From: Saccharothrix luteola
GTDB taxonomy: Bacteria > Actinomycetota > Actinomycetes > Mycobacteriales > Pseudonocardiaceae
Direction of reading: 5' to 3'
Length of the DNA stretch: 64,000 bases
Assembly: GCF_020859565.1 (NCBI RefSeq)
Contig: NZ_JAJHUO010000030.1
Span: 31,520 to 95,519 of the forward strand
The notes below the pieces were generated by a model. The model was not told the DNA's origin. It was given only the letters and a program-made list of their open reading frames with translations, and did not search any database. Positions 9,680-18,791 of the stretch are shown here, piece after piece. How positions within the stretch are numbered: the first letter of the stretch is position 1; every line of letters starts with the position of its first letter. A program made the position numbers and the translations under genes.

Positions 9680-9952
9680 TTAGCGGACGGATTTCCTGCC
9701 GTAGAACCCTGCGACGAGGCTGACGCCGATGGCGGCGATGATCACCTGCACGATGATCTCGATCCAGTCGATGCCGGGCGTGTCCTCCACGCCGAGCGCC
9801 CGGGCGATGAACGTGCCCAGGAACGCCGCCACGATGCCGACGATGATCGTCAGCCAGATGGGGATGGCCTGCTTGCCCGGCGCGATGAGCTTGCCCAGCA
9901 AACCGATGATGAGACCCACGATCAGAGCGCTGATCACACCGCCGATGCCCAC
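9680..9952 (-). CDS. GlsB/YeaQ/YmgE family stress-response membrane protein
   Basis: A 90-residue protein with three hydrophobic segments, glycine-rich in the first (GVISALIVGLIIGLLGKLIAPG) as is typical of the transglycosylase-associated/GlsB family. Length and topology match the family. Members sit in the inner membrane and are induced by stress, but their biochemical function is not settled. It is a single gene, convergent with the TetR gene across the repeat cluster. The ATG start is the only sensible one. Confidence 0.88.
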   Translation of the reverse strand: MGIGGVISALIVGLIIGLLGKLIAPGKQAIPIWLTIIVGIVAAFLGTFIARALGVEDTPGIDWIEIIVQVIIAAIGVSLVAGFYGRKSVR

Positions 9953-9967
9953 GATGCCTCCTGCGGG

Positions 9968-10105
9968 TTAGTCGCCTTCGAAGAAGTCCCCGACCTCGTC
10001 GAGGGCCTCACAGGTCATCATCCCCACCGCAGACGCCGTCCGCAGCGCCAGCGGCGGTCGGGGGAGCCCCGTCCACGCGCCGCGACGACGTCCGCGCGAG
10101 CCGCC
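9968..10105 (-). other. In-frame extension beyond the amber stop of the Spo0M-like gene
   Basis: After the TAG at 10106-10108 the same reading frame stays open for 45 sense codons and ends at TAA (9968-9970). The last residues read CEALDEVGDFFEGD, the sort of acidic tail I associate with actinobacterial Spo0M-like proteins (recollection, not a search). The extension could be a disabled tail, a readthrough product or a sign of a base error in the stop codon. Confidence 0.5.
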
Positions 10106-10903
10106 CTAGTGGCCGAAACCGTGGGAAGATCGCCTGCCGGAGACCTGGTCCATCCACTGGTGCAGCAGCGCCGCCCAGTCCGTGCGGATCACCTCATCGT
10201 GGGACATGGCGAAGTGCCCGAACGAGTCGCCGCCCGCCCGGAACAGCCCGCCCCGGCGGTCCGCCTCCAGCACCACGTACAGCCGGTGCGGGTCGGCGAC
10301 GAAGGTCAGCTCCAGCTGGCTGATCTTGGCCAGGAACTGCCCCGGCGGCAGGAACTCGATCTCCTGGTAGAACGGCAGCTGCTGCGGCACGCCGCGGATC
10401 CGCCCCGACTCGTTGTCCGCGCGCTGGAACCGGAACCCCAGGGCGCCGAACGCGTTCAGCACATGCTCCTGCGAGGGCATCGGGTGCACGGCCACCGGGT
10501 CGAGGTCGCCCGGGTCGACGGCGCCGCGCACCTCCAGCTCCGTGCGCAAACCCATCGTCATGCCGTGCAGGCGCTGCCCGTGCACGACCGTCACCGGCGT
10601 CTCCAACGGCACCGGGAACTGGAACGGCAGCACCAGGTTCTGCCCCGGCGCGACGGTGATCCGTTGAGCGACCACGACCCGCGCGAACTCGACGTTGCGG
10701 TTGTGCTCGTTGTCGCCGCTCTCCACCTCGACCCTGGTGACGAGGGACAGCTTGACCTCGTCGATCTCGGCCGGGTGGTCGCCGCCCGCGATGCGCACCT
10801 CGCCGGTCAGCACCTCACCGGGCCGGGTGTTCGGGTTGGCCAGCACCGTGTCCACCGACGGACCGCCGACTCCGAACGCGCGCAACATCCTCTTGAAAAC
10901 CAC
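10106..10903 (-). CDS. Spo0M-like sporulation-control protein
   Basis: A 265-residue arrestin-fold protein of the Spo0M family: MVFKRMLRAFGVGGPSVDTVLANPNTRPGEVLTGEV at the N terminus, then two beta-sandwich lobes. In Bacillus the protein affects entry into sporulation; in actinobacteria the role is not defined. The protein ends at a TAG shortly after a His/Gly stretch (SSHGFGH), where relatives usually continue into a glycine-rich, acidic C terminus; an in-frame continuation exists downstream. Divergent from the carboxylase gene. Confidence 0.85.
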   Translation of the reverse strand: MVFKRMLRAFGVGGPSVDTVLANPNTRPGEVLTGEVRIAGGDHPAEIDEVKLSLVTRVEVESGDNEHNRNVEFARVVVAQRITVAPGQNLVLPFQFPVPLETPVTVVHGQRLHGMTMGLRTELEVRGAVDPGDLDPVAVHPMPSQEHVLNAFGALGFRFQRADNESGRIRGVPQQLPFYQEIEFLPPGQFLAKISQLELTFVADPHRLYVVLEADRRGGLFRAGGDSFGHFAMSHDEVIRTDWAALLHQWMDQVSGRRSSHGFGH

Positions 10904-11035
10904 GGTGAGTGCCTCCTGGCCTGCTGTGGGTCACGCCCTTGAGCTCGGGTTTCCCCAAGGACGCCCGGGGTGGCGCATCGGTTCCCTCTGGACGAACGCC
11001 GAGCCCGGGTGCCAGTATGCGACCGCGGTCACATA

Positions 11036-11051
11036 CTAAGCGGTCGCTCAG
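11036..11051. promoter_or_regulatory. TetR-type operator upstream of the carboxylase gene
   Basis: CTAAGCGGTCGCTCAG differs by one arm base from the perfect palindrome at 8808-8823; the shared stretch extends upstream as ATACTAAGCGGT. The site abuts the AGGAGG ribosome-binding sequence of the carboxylase gene, so a bound repressor would block transcription start or early elongation. Confidence 0.75.
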
Positions 11052-11060
11052 GAGGTTGAA

Positions 11061-14027
11061 GTGCCCACGCTGCTCGTCGCCAACCGGGGAGAGATCGCCG
11101 TCCGGGTGCTGCGCGCCGCCGCCGACCTCGGCTGGCGGACCGTCGCCCTGGTCACCGACTCCGACGACGCCCACGGCCGGTTCGCCGACCGCGCCGTCCG
11201 GCTGCAAGGCTCCTACCTGGACGTGGACGCCGTCCTCGCCGCCGCCGACGGGTGCGACCTGGTGCACCCCGGCTACGGGTTCCTGGCCGAGAACGCCCGG
11301 TTCGCCCGCCGCTGCGCCGAGGCCGGGCTGACGTTCGTCGGACCGCCGCCGGAGGTGCTGGAGCTGCTCGGCGACAAGAGCCGGGCCCGCGCCCTGGCCG
11401 CCGAGGTCGGCGTGCCGGTGCTCGCGGGCGCCGAGGACGGGTTCGAGGAGTTCTTCAGGACCCACGGCGCGGTGGTCGTGAAGGCCGTCGCCGGCGGTGG
11501 CGGCAAGGGCGTGCGCGTGGTGCGGCGCCTGGCCGACCTCGACGCCGCCGTCGAGCGGTGCCGGGCGGAGGCGCTGGCCGCGTTCGGCGACGGCACGGTG
11601 TTCGTCGAGGAGCTGCTCGAACCGGCGCGGCACGTCGAGGTGCAGCTGGTCGGCACGACGGTGCTCGGCGACCGCGACTGCTCGTTGCAGCTCAGGCACC
11701 AGAAGCTGGTCGAGGTCGCGCCCGCGCCCGACCTCTCCCCCGACCTGCGGTCCGCGCTGCACGACGCGGCGGCCACGATCGCGCGCGCCGTCCGGTACAC
11801 CGGGCTGGGCACCGTGGAGTTCCTCCTCGCGCCGGACGGCCGGTTCGCGTTCCTGGAGGCCAACCCGAGGCTCCAGGTCGAGCACACCGTCACCGAGCAG
11901 GTCACCGGGCTGGACCTGGTGCGCGCGCAACTGCTGCTCGCGGCCGAGGTCGAGCCCGACCTGACCCACACGCCACGCGGCAGCGCGCTGCAACTGCGCG
12001 TGAGCCTGACGTCCGCGGGACGGCTGTCGGCGTTCGTCCCGCCGACCGGACCGGGCGTGCGGGTCGACACGCACGCGTCCGTCGGCTATCGGGCCGGTCT
12101 CGGCTTCGACCCGTTGCTGGCGAAGGTCGTGGTGCACGCCGACGACCTGGCGACCGCGCTGCGCCGGGCCCGCCGCGCGCTGGACGAGTTCACCGTGGAC
12201 GGCGCGCGGACCAACATCGCTTTCCTGCGCGGGCTCCTGGACCACCCGGACGTCCTGAAAGCGCACACCGGCCTGGTCGACTCACTGCCCCGTGAGGACA
12301 CCGGAGCGCGCGCTCCCGTGCAGGGAACGGTCGTCGCGATCGAGTCCGGCACGGTCGTCGTGGAAGCGATGAAGATGCAGCACGTCGTGCCGATCGGCGA
12401 CGCGCGGGTGCTGGTCGAGGTCGGCGACACGGTCGCGGAAGGCGCGTTGCTGGCCGAGGGCGTGGACCTGGCCGTCGAGGAGAAGGCCGTCGAGGTCGAC
12501 CTGGACGACGTGCGGCCCGACCTCGCGGAGACGTTGGCGCGCCACGACTTCTCCCGTCCCGAGGCGGAGGCGAAGCGGCACGCGGCGGGCCGCCGCACGG
12601 TCCGGGAGAACATCGCCGACCTGTGCGAGGAGTTCGTGGAGTACGGCGGGCTGGCCATCGCCGCGCAACGCCGCCGGCGGTCGTTGGACGAGCTGGTCGA
12701 GCGCACGCCCGCGGACGGGCTGGTGGCGGGCGTCGGCCGGGTGAACGGCGGCCAAGTCGTCGCGATGTCCTACGACTACACGGTCATGGCGGGCACGCAG
12801 GGTCTGCGCAACCACGCCAAGAAGGACCGGATGTTCGAGCTGGCCGAGCAGCGGCGGCTGCCTGTGGTGCTGTTCGCCGAGGGCGGCGGCGGGCGGCCGG
12901 GCGACACCGACCACGGCGGCGTGAGCGGGCTGGACTGCATGGCGTTCCACCTGTTCGCCAAGCTGTCCGGGCTGGTGCCGCTGGTCGGCATCGCGTCCGG
13001 CCGCTGCTTCGCGGGCAACGCCGTGCTGCTGGGCACGTGCGACGTGGTCATCGCGACCCGTGACGCGACCATCGGCATGGGCGGCCCGGCGATGGTCGAG
13101 GGCGGCGGGCTCGGCGTGTTCCGGCCCGAGGAGATCGGGCCGGTCGACGTGCAGGCGCCCAACGGCGTGATCGACGTGCTCGTGTCCGACGAGGCCGAAG
13201 CGGTCGCGGTGGCCAAGAAGTACCTGTCGTACTTCCAGGGGCCGGTGGACTCCTGGGAGTGCCCCGACCAGCGGCTGCTGCGGCACCTCGTGCCGGAGAA
13301 CCGGGTCCGCGCCTACGACGTGCGGACCGTGGTGGACACGCTCGCCGACACCGGCTCGGTGCTGGAGCTGCGGCGCGAGTTCGGCCGCGGCATCGTCACC
13401 GCCCTGGTCCGGGTCGAGGGCAGGCCGCTGGGGCTGATCGCGAACGACCCCGGCCACCTCGGCGGGGCGATCGACGCGAACTCCGCCGACAAGGCCGCGC
13501 GGTTCCTCCAGCTGTGCGACGCGTTCGACCTGCCGGTGGTGTCGTTGTGCGACACGCCGGGGTTCATGGTCGGGCCGGACGCCGAGCGCACCGCGACCGT
13601 GCGGCACCTGACCCGGATGCTCGTGGCCGGCGCGAACCTCGACGTGCCGTTCGGGTTCGTGGCGCTGCGCAAGGCGTACGGACTGGGCGCGCAGGCGATG
13701 GCGGCGGGCAGCTTGAAGGTGCCGCTGTTCGCGGTGTCGTGGCCGAGCGGCGAGTTCGGCCCGATGGGGCTGGAGGGCGCGGTGCGGCTCGGGTACCGGC
13801 GGGAGCTCGATGCCGTCGACGACCCGGCGCAGCGCAAGGAGGTGTTCGAGGCGATGGTCTCCGCCGCCTACGAGCACGGCAAGGCGCTCAACGTGGCGTC
13901 CGCCTACGAGATCGACGACGTGATCGACCCGGCCGACACCCGGCGCTGGATCACCACCCTGCTCACCGGCCCCGACCCCGTCCAGGTCAGGACCGGCAAG
14001 AAACGCCCGTTCGTGGACACCTGGTGA
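11061..14027 (+). CDS. Single-chain biotin-dependent acyl-CoA carboxylase
   Basis: A 988-residue protein with three units in one chain. Residues 1-410: biotin carboxylase (NRGEIAVRV, ATP-grasp AVAGGGGKGVR, EANPRLQVEHTVTEQ). Residues about 414-465: a biotinyl domain with the target Lys438 in EAMKMQ. Residues about 500-988: two carboxyltransferase lobes (GGGGRPGDTDHGGVSGLD..., CDTPGFMVGPDAER). The biotinyl domain is short: only about nine residues separate APVQGTVV from EAMKM where roughly 25 are usual. GTG start with AGGAGG. Operon with an MHS transporter; acyl substrate unknown. Confidence 0.9.
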   Translation: MPTLLVANRGEIAVRVLRAAADLGWRTVALVTDSDDAHGRFADRAVRLQGSYLDVDAVLAAADGCDLVHPGYGFLAENARFARRCAEAGLTFVGPPPEVLELLGDKSRARALAAEVGVPVLAGAEDGFEEFFRTHGAVVVKAVAGGGGKGVRVVRRLADLDAAVERCRAEALAAFGDGTVFVEELLEPARHVEVQLVGTTVLGDRDCSLQLRHQKLVEVAPAPDLSPDLRSALHDAAATIARAVRYTGLGTVEFLLAPDGRFAFLEANPRLQVEHTVTEQVTGLDLVRAQLLLAAEVEPDLTHTPRGSALQLRVSLTSAGRLSAFVPPTGPGVRVDTHASVGYRAGLGFDPLLAKVVVHADDLATALRRARRALDEFTVDGARTNIAFLRGLLDHPDVLKAHTGLVDSLPREDTGARAPVQGTVVAIESGTVVVEAMKMQHVVPIGDARVLVEVGDTVAEGALLAEGVDLAVEEKAVEVDLDDVRPDLAETLARHDFSRPEAEAKRHAAGRRTVRENIADLCEEFVEYGGLAIAAQRRRRSLDELVERTPADGLVAGVGRVNGGQVVAMSYDYTVMAGTQGLRNHAKKDRMFELAEQRRLPVVLFAEGGGGRPGDTDHGGVSGLDCMAFHLFAKLSGLVPLVGIASGRCFAGNAVLLGTCDVVIATRDATIGMGGPAMVEGGGLGVFRPEEIGPVDVQAPNGVIDVLVSDEAEAVAVAKKYLSYFQGPVDSWECPDQRLLRHLVPENRVRAYDVRTVVDTLADTGSVLELRREFGRGIVTALVRVEGRPLGLIANDPGHLGGAIDANSADKAARFLQLCDAFDLPVVSLCDTPGFMVGPDAERTATVRHLTRMLVAGANLDVPFGFVALRKAYGLGAQAMAAGSLKVPLFAVSWPSGEFGPMGLEGAVRLGYRRELDAVDDPAQRKEVFEAMVSAAYEHGKALNVASAYEIDDVIDPADTRRWITTLLTGPDPVQVRTGKKRPFVDTW

Positions 14028-14041
14028 AAGGGAACAAGCAC

Positions 14042-15328
14042 ATGGTCACGACCGCTCCCCCCGAGCGGCGCACGTTGCGCAAACTCATGGCGGCCGGGCT
14101 CGTCGGCTCGTCGCTCGAGTGGTACGACTTCTTCATCTACGCGACCGCCGCGGCGCTGGTGTTCCCGAAGTTGTTCTTCCCCGAGGCGTCGCCGCTGATC
14201 GGGCTGCTGCTGTCGTTCAGCACGTTCTGGGCGGGGTTCGTCGCCCGGCCGGTCGGCGGGCTGGTGTTCGGGCACGTCGGTGACAAGTTCGGCCGCAAAC
14301 CCGCGCTGGTGACGTGCCTGGCGCTGATGGCCGCGGCGACGTTCCTGATCGGGTTGCTGCCGACCAGCGCCACGCTGGGCGTGCTGGCGCCGGTGCTGCT
14401 GGTGCTGCTGCGGTTCCTGCAGGGCATCGCGGTGGGCGGGCAGTGGGGCGGCGTCGTGCTGCTGCTGACCGAGACCGCGGGCCCGCAGCGGCGCGGGTTC
14501 GCCGGGACGTTCGGGCAGGCGGGCGTGCCGCTGGGCGTGATCCTGGGCAACGTCGCGTTCCTGGTCGTGGGCGCGGTGGTGCCGCCCGCCGAGTTCGCCA
14601 CCTGGGGGTGGCGGGTGCCGTTCCTGGCGAGCGCGCTGCTGTTCCCGGTGGTGCTGTTCATCCAGTTGAAGGTGGAGGACAGCCCGGTGTTCCGGGAGAT
14701 CAAGGAACGGCGTGGCGACGGGCCCGCGCCCGCGCCGTTGCGGGAGGTGCTGCGGACGCACCGCAAGCCGGTGCTGCTCGGCGCGGGGTTGATGTTCGCG
14801 TCCAACGCGGTGTTCTACGTGAGCATCGCGGGCGTGCTCGACTACGCGACGCGTGAGCTGGGGTTGGCGCGGAACTCGGTGCTCGTGGTGACGCTGCTGT
14901 CGTCGCTGGTCAGCGTGCCGGTGATCCTGCTGGCGGGGCGTTGGTCGGACCGGCACGGCAGGCGTCCGCTGATCGTGGCGGGCGCGGTGGCGATGATCGT
15001 GTGGGCGTTCCCGTACTTCTGGCTGATCGACACCGCCTCGCTGGGGCTGATCTTCGTCGCGCTGGCCGTGTCCGGTGTCGGGTCGAGCCTGGTCTACGGG
15101 CCGGTGGCGGCGTACCTGGCGGAGCTGTTCGAGCCCGGGGTGCGGTACTCGGGGGCGTCGCTGGCGTACCAGCTGGCGTCGATCCTGGTCAGCGGCGGCA
15201 CCCCGTTCATCATGACGGCGCTGCTGGTGGCGACCGGCACGTCGCTCTCGGTGTCGGCGTTCCTGCTGGCCATGGGCGTGGTGACGCTGGCGTCCGTCCT
15301 CGGGCTGCGGGAGACCCACAAGGTCTGA
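14042..15328 (+). CDS. MFS transporter, metabolite:H+ symporter (MHS) type
   Basis: A 428-residue, twelve-helix permease. The opening SSLEWYDFFIYATAAALVFPKLFF, the loop GHVGDKFGRK and the GIAVGGQWGG motif are those of the MHS subfamily (relatives of ShiA, KgtP, ProP), which import organic acids and related metabolites with protons. It starts at ATG 14042, fourteen bases after the carboxylase stop, so it is part of that operon and probably brings in the pathway substrate. The substrate itself cannot be deduced. Confidence 0.9.
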   Translation: MVTTAPPERRTLRKLMAAGLVGSSLEWYDFFIYATAAALVFPKLFFPEASPLIGLLLSFSTFWAGFVARPVGGLVFGHVGDKFGRKPALVTCLALMAAATFLIGLLPTSATLGVLAPVLLVLLRFLQGIAVGGQWGGVVLLLTETAGPQRRGFAGTFGQAGVPLGVILGNVAFLVVGAVVPPAEFATWGWRVPFLASALLFPVVLFIQLKVEDSPVFREIKERRGDGPAPAPLREVLRTHRKPVLLGAGLMFASNAVFYVSIAGVLDYATRELGLARNSVLVVTLLSSLVSVPVILLAGRWSDRHGRRPLIVAGAVAMIVWAFPYFWLIDTASLGLIFVALAVSGVGSSLVYGPVAAYLAELFEPGVRYSGASLAYQLASILVSGGTPFIMTALLVATGTSLSVSAFLLAMGVVTLASVLGLRETHKV

Positions 15329-15342
15329 CCGTTCGTGGCGGA

Positions 15343-15370
15343 GGGGTGTGCCCCGGCTCGGGCGCACCCC
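15343..15370 (+). terminator. Hairpin after the carboxylase-transporter operon
   Basis: GGGGTGTGC (15343-15351) pairs with GCGCACCCC (15362-15370) with one G-T wobble and a ten-base loop. There is no U-tract, which is common for actinobacterial terminators. It lies between convergent genes. Confidence 0.55.
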
Positions 15371-15374
15371 ACGC

Positions 15375-16098
15375 TCAGGCGGAGACGATGGCGCTGAGAC
15401 CGTAATCCACCCGGTACATGACCAGCCTCAACGCACTCGACGCGCTTCGGGGTGCGGAGTCCCCCTCGCCGCCGCTGCGACCGTTGAGCCGCATGCCCAC
15501 GCTCTCGCGCGCCGGCAGGTCGAACCCCTCGAAGAGGAACACCGGACGGCCTTCCTCCCGATCCGTGCGGAAGACGAGCCGGTCCTCGTTCCCGCCGAGC
15601 CCGATCGGCGCCACGAAGGCCGTGTAGCCCGCGCGGCAGGACGACCCGGTAGCGCGCGTAGGCCACCGGCGTGGCGAACTCCAGGCTGAACATGTCGGGG
15701 CGCCGGTCCCTCATCAACGGCGCGCACATGCCCGGCCACCGGTACTCCACCGCGAGCTCGACCTCGCTGCCGGCCTTCGGCGGCTCGGGCAGGTGCGCCA
15801 CCAGGGCCAACCGCCCGTCCCGGAGCCAGGTCACCGTCGTGTCGGGGTCGGCCTGCGTGACGCCGTCCACCAGCAGCTGCCTGGTCCGGACGCGAACCCT
15901 GCGCCGGTGCTTCGCCGGCTGCGCCCAGCCACAGCCCTGGACCACGCGCACGACTCGCAGGTCCCTGAGCGCCTTGGCCCGGAAGCGGATCGTCTTGTGC
16001 ACGTCGCCGTTGGGCTCGACCACGACGCTCTCGTCCCAGGTGGTGATCCCGTACGACGGCAAGAGGTCGTCGAGACCGGGTGTGGATCGATTCAGCAC
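15375..16098 (-). pseudogene. Frameshifted beta-rich protein of unknown function
   Basis: Two reading frames must be joined to give a sensible product. The N-terminal part from ATG 16098 runs MLNRSTPGLDDLLPSYGITT and is plausible to ...YARYRVVLPRG; near 15630 the frame turns to Arg-rich nonsense, while the other frame takes up with YTAFVAPIGLGGNEDRLVF and ends at 15375. The joined protein would be about 240 residues, mainly beta strands, with no membrane segment. One inserted or lost base explains it. I do not recognise the family. Either a real pseudogene or a base error. Confidence 0.65.
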
Positions 16099-16300
16099 GC
16101 CGCCTCCCGCGAGAAATCGGCCACGCTCGGAAGTCGGATCCTACCGCTCGGTAGTCACGATTCGGGCCTGCCGCCCGCGATCGGGCCACTCGACCCCACG
16201 CCGCGGACCCCGCCCAGGAAGAAGATCGACTCGTCCGACGAGTGAACTGTCAACCGGGTGACGTGCGGAACGTTGTGCGCTTGCCGTACGTTGCCGTGCC

Positions 16301-18619
16301 GTGACCACTCTCCTGGGACGGTTCAAGCAGCGGATGCGTCGGTTCGCGCAGAAGCCCGGCTCCGCCGACCTCACGCCCTACCGGAAGCTGCTCGACGAGG
16401 TCAACGAGCAGGCCGAACGCGTGAAGAAGCTCAGCGACGAGGAACTGACCGCCGCGGCCGCCGCGCTGCGCGACAAGTCGGACTTCGGCCGCCCCGAGCT
16501 GGTGGAGGTGTGCGCGCTCGGCCGCGAGGCCGCCGACCGCGCGCTCGGCCTGCGCCCGTTCGACGTGCAGATCCTCGGCGCGCTCGGCCTCCTGGAGGGC
16601 CACGTGGTCGAGATGGCCACCGGTGAGGGCAAGACGCTCTCCGGCGCCATCGCCGCGGCCGGCTTCGCGCTGCGCGGCGACCAGGTGCACGTGGTCTCGG
16701 TCAACGACTACCTCGCCCAGCGCGACGCCGAGTGGATGGGTCCGCTCTACGACCTCATGGGCGTGAAGGTCGGCTGGATCAACCAGAGCTCCAAGCCCGA
16801 GGAGCGCCGCGCCGCCTACCAGGCCGAGGTCATGTATGCCTCGGTCTCGGAGATCGGCTTCGACGTGCTGCGCGACCGGCTGGCCACCGACGAGGGCAAC
16901 CTGATCGTGCCCAAGCCGCGGGTCGCCCTCGTCGACGAGGCGGACTCGGTGCTGGTGGACGAGGCGCGCGTGCCGCTGGTCCTGGCGGGCTCCACGGCGG
17001 GCCCGGCGGTCGACCCGGCGCTGGCCGACCTGGTCAAGCGGCTGCGCCGCGACCTGCACTTCGAGATCGACGACGAAGAGCGCAACGTCTACCTCACCGG
17101 CGCGGGCAGCGAGCTGGTCGAACGGGCGCTCGGCGGCATCGACCTGTACTCCGACGAGCACGTCTCGACCACGCTGAGCAAGGTCAACGTGGCCCTGCAC
17201 GCGCAGGTCCTGCTGCACCGCGACGTGGACTACATCGTCCGCGACGGCAAGGTGCACCTGATCAACGACACCCGCGGCCGGATCGCGAAGCTCCAGCGCT
17301 GGCCCGACGGCCTCCAGGCGGCGGTCGAGGCCAAGGAGAACGTGGCCACCACGGACGCGGGCGAGGTGCTGGACTCGATCACCGTCCAGGCGCTGCTCAG
17401 CCGCTACCCGACGGTCTGCGGCATGACCGGCACCGCGGTGGCCGTCGCGGAGCAGCTGCGCGACTTCTACCAGCTGGAAGTCCTGGTCATCCCGCCGAAC
17501 GTGGAGACGATCCGGGAGGACGAGGCGCCCCGGCTGTACCTGACGCTGGAGCAGAAGGAAGCGGCCGTCGTCGCCGAGATCAAGGAGGTCCACGAGACGG
17601 GCCGCCCGATCCTGGTCGGCACGCTGGACGTGGCCGAGTCCGAGCGACTGTCGCGCAAGCTCGGCGAAGCGGGCCTGGAGTGCGTGGTCCTCAACGCGAA
17701 GAACGACGCCGAGGAAGCCGCGATCATCGCCGACGCGGGCTCGTACCAGCGGATCACCGTGTCGACCCAGATGGCGGGCCGCGGCACGGACATCCGGCTG
17801 GGCGGGCACGACTCGACCGACCGGGAGCGCATCGCCGAGCTCGGCGGCCTCTACGTGATCGGCACCGGCCGCCACTCCAGCAGCCGGCTGGACGACCAGC
17901 TGCGCGGTCGCGCGGGCCGCCAGGGCGACCCCGGCGGGTCGGTGTTCTTCTCCTCGTTGCAGGACGACCTGGTCACGCAGTACGTGCCCGACCACGACGA
18001 ACCGGCCGAGGTCGACGACGACGGCCGCGTCACCGACTCCGGCACGCTGCACACCGTGGAGCACGCGCAGCGCGTCGCCGAGGGTGTGCACCTGGAGATC
18101 CACCGCAACACCTGGCGGTACAACAAGCTGATCGAGCACCAGCGCCAGCTGCTGCTGGAGTACCGGGACAAGCTGCTGCGCACCGACCTGGCGTGGACGG
18201 AGCTGTCCGAGCGCAAGCCGGACAAGGCCCACGAGATCAAGGACCTGGACGACGAGGTCAAGGTGACCGCGGCTCGGCTGATCGCGCTGCACCACCTCGA
18301 CCAGCGGTGGAGCGACCACCTGACGTTCCTGACCGACCTGCGCGAGGGCATCCACCTGCGGGCGCTGGCGCGGCAGAACCCGCTCGACGAGTTCCACCGG
18401 GAGGCGATCCCGGCCTACCACAAGATCATCCCGGACGCGTGGGACGAGGCGGAGGAGACCTTCGCCAAGGTGGAGATCGACGCCGACGGCGCGCACCTCG
18501 CCGAGGCGGGCGTGCAGCGCCCGAACACCACCTGGACCTACCTGGTCAACGACAACCCGTTCTCCTCCGGCCTGGAGGAGACGTTCAAGGGCCTGGTCAA
18601 GCTGGTCCGGCGCCGCTGA
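16301..18619 (+). CDS. secA2: Accessory protein translocase ATPase SecA2
   Basis: A 772-residue SecA motor. Walker A lies at about residues 105-112 (MATGEGKT), the DEAD-box Walker B near 212 (DEADSVLVDEAR) and the C-terminal helicase motif near 490 (QMAGRGTDIRLGG). It is about 130-150 residues shorter than housekeeping SecA1 and ends after the helical scaffold without the Cys-rich zinc tail, as in mycobacterial-type SecA2 proteins, which export a restricted set of proteins. GTG start at 16301; no neighbour is an obvious client. A perfect hairpin follows the gene. Confidence 0.92.
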   Translation: MTTLLGRFKQRMRRFAQKPGSADLTPYRKLLDEVNEQAERVKKLSDEELTAAAAALRDKSDFGRPELVEVCALGREAADRALGLRPFDVQILGALGLLEGHVVEMATGEGKTLSGAIAAAGFALRGDQVHVVSVNDYLAQRDAEWMGPLYDLMGVKVGWINQSSKPEERRAAYQAEVMYASVSEIGFDVLRDRLATDEGNLIVPKPRVALVDEADSVLVDEARVPLVLAGSTAGPAVDPALADLVKRLRRDLHFEIDDEERNVYLTGAGSELVERALGGIDLYSDEHVSTTLSKVNVALHAQVLLHRDVDYIVRDGKVHLINDTRGRIAKLQRWPDGLQAAVEAKENVATTDAGEVLDSITVQALLSRYPTVCGMTGTAVAVAEQLRDFYQLEVLVIPPNVETIREDEAPRLYLTLEQKEAAVVAEIKEVHETGRPILVGTLDVAESERLSRKLGEAGLECVVLNAKNDAEEAAIIADAGSYQRITVSTQMAGRGTDIRLGGHDSTDRERIAELGGLYVIGTGRHSSSRLDDQLRGRAGRQGDPGGSVFFSSLQDDLVTQYVPDHDEPAEVDDDGRVTDSGTLHTVEHAQRVAEGVHLEIHRNTWRYNKLIEHQRQLLLEYRDKLLRTDLAWTELSERKPDKAHEIKDLDDEVKVTAARLIALHHLDQRWSDHLTFLTDLREGIHLRALARQNPLDEFHREAIPAYHKIIPDAWDEAEETFAKVEIDADGAHLAEAGVQRPNTTWTYLVNDNPFSSGLEETFKGLVKLVRRR

Positions 18620-18627
18620 CCGCATCC

Positions 18628-18662
18628 GTGCGCGGGCCGGGAGTCAGGCCCGGCCCGCGCAC
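18628..18662 (+). terminator. Strong terminator hairpin after secA2
   Basis: A perfect 14-base stem, GTGCGCGGGCCGGG (18628-18641) with CCCGGCCCGCGCAC (18649-18662), closes a seven-base loop nine bases after the secA2 stop. No U-tract follows. Confidence 0.85.
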
Positions 18663-18791
18663 GGCGCTCAGCGAACGGGCGCGGGGAACGGATCGGCCGC
18701 CACCCGCGGGGCCAGTCGGGGCCGCGGGGCCGCGGGGGGGGGGGGGCGCGCCCGCCCCCCCCCCCCCACGGCGCTCAGCGAACGGGCGCGG
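18660..18791. repeat. 25-base direct repeat flanking a G/C homopolymer block
   Basis: The same 25 bases occur at 18660-18684 and 18767-18791; the second copy contains the last codons and stop of the leftward gene at 18775. Between the copies lie G runs followed by C runs (about 18729-18767). A local assembly error at a GC hairpin explains both the repeat and the runs better than a real duplication. Confidence 0.7.

Noticed and set aside
16250..18625. A 791-codon open frame antisense to secA2
   Set aside because: It mirrors secA2 exactly, has composition biased by the complementary strand and no recognisable motif; secA2 has all functional motifs.
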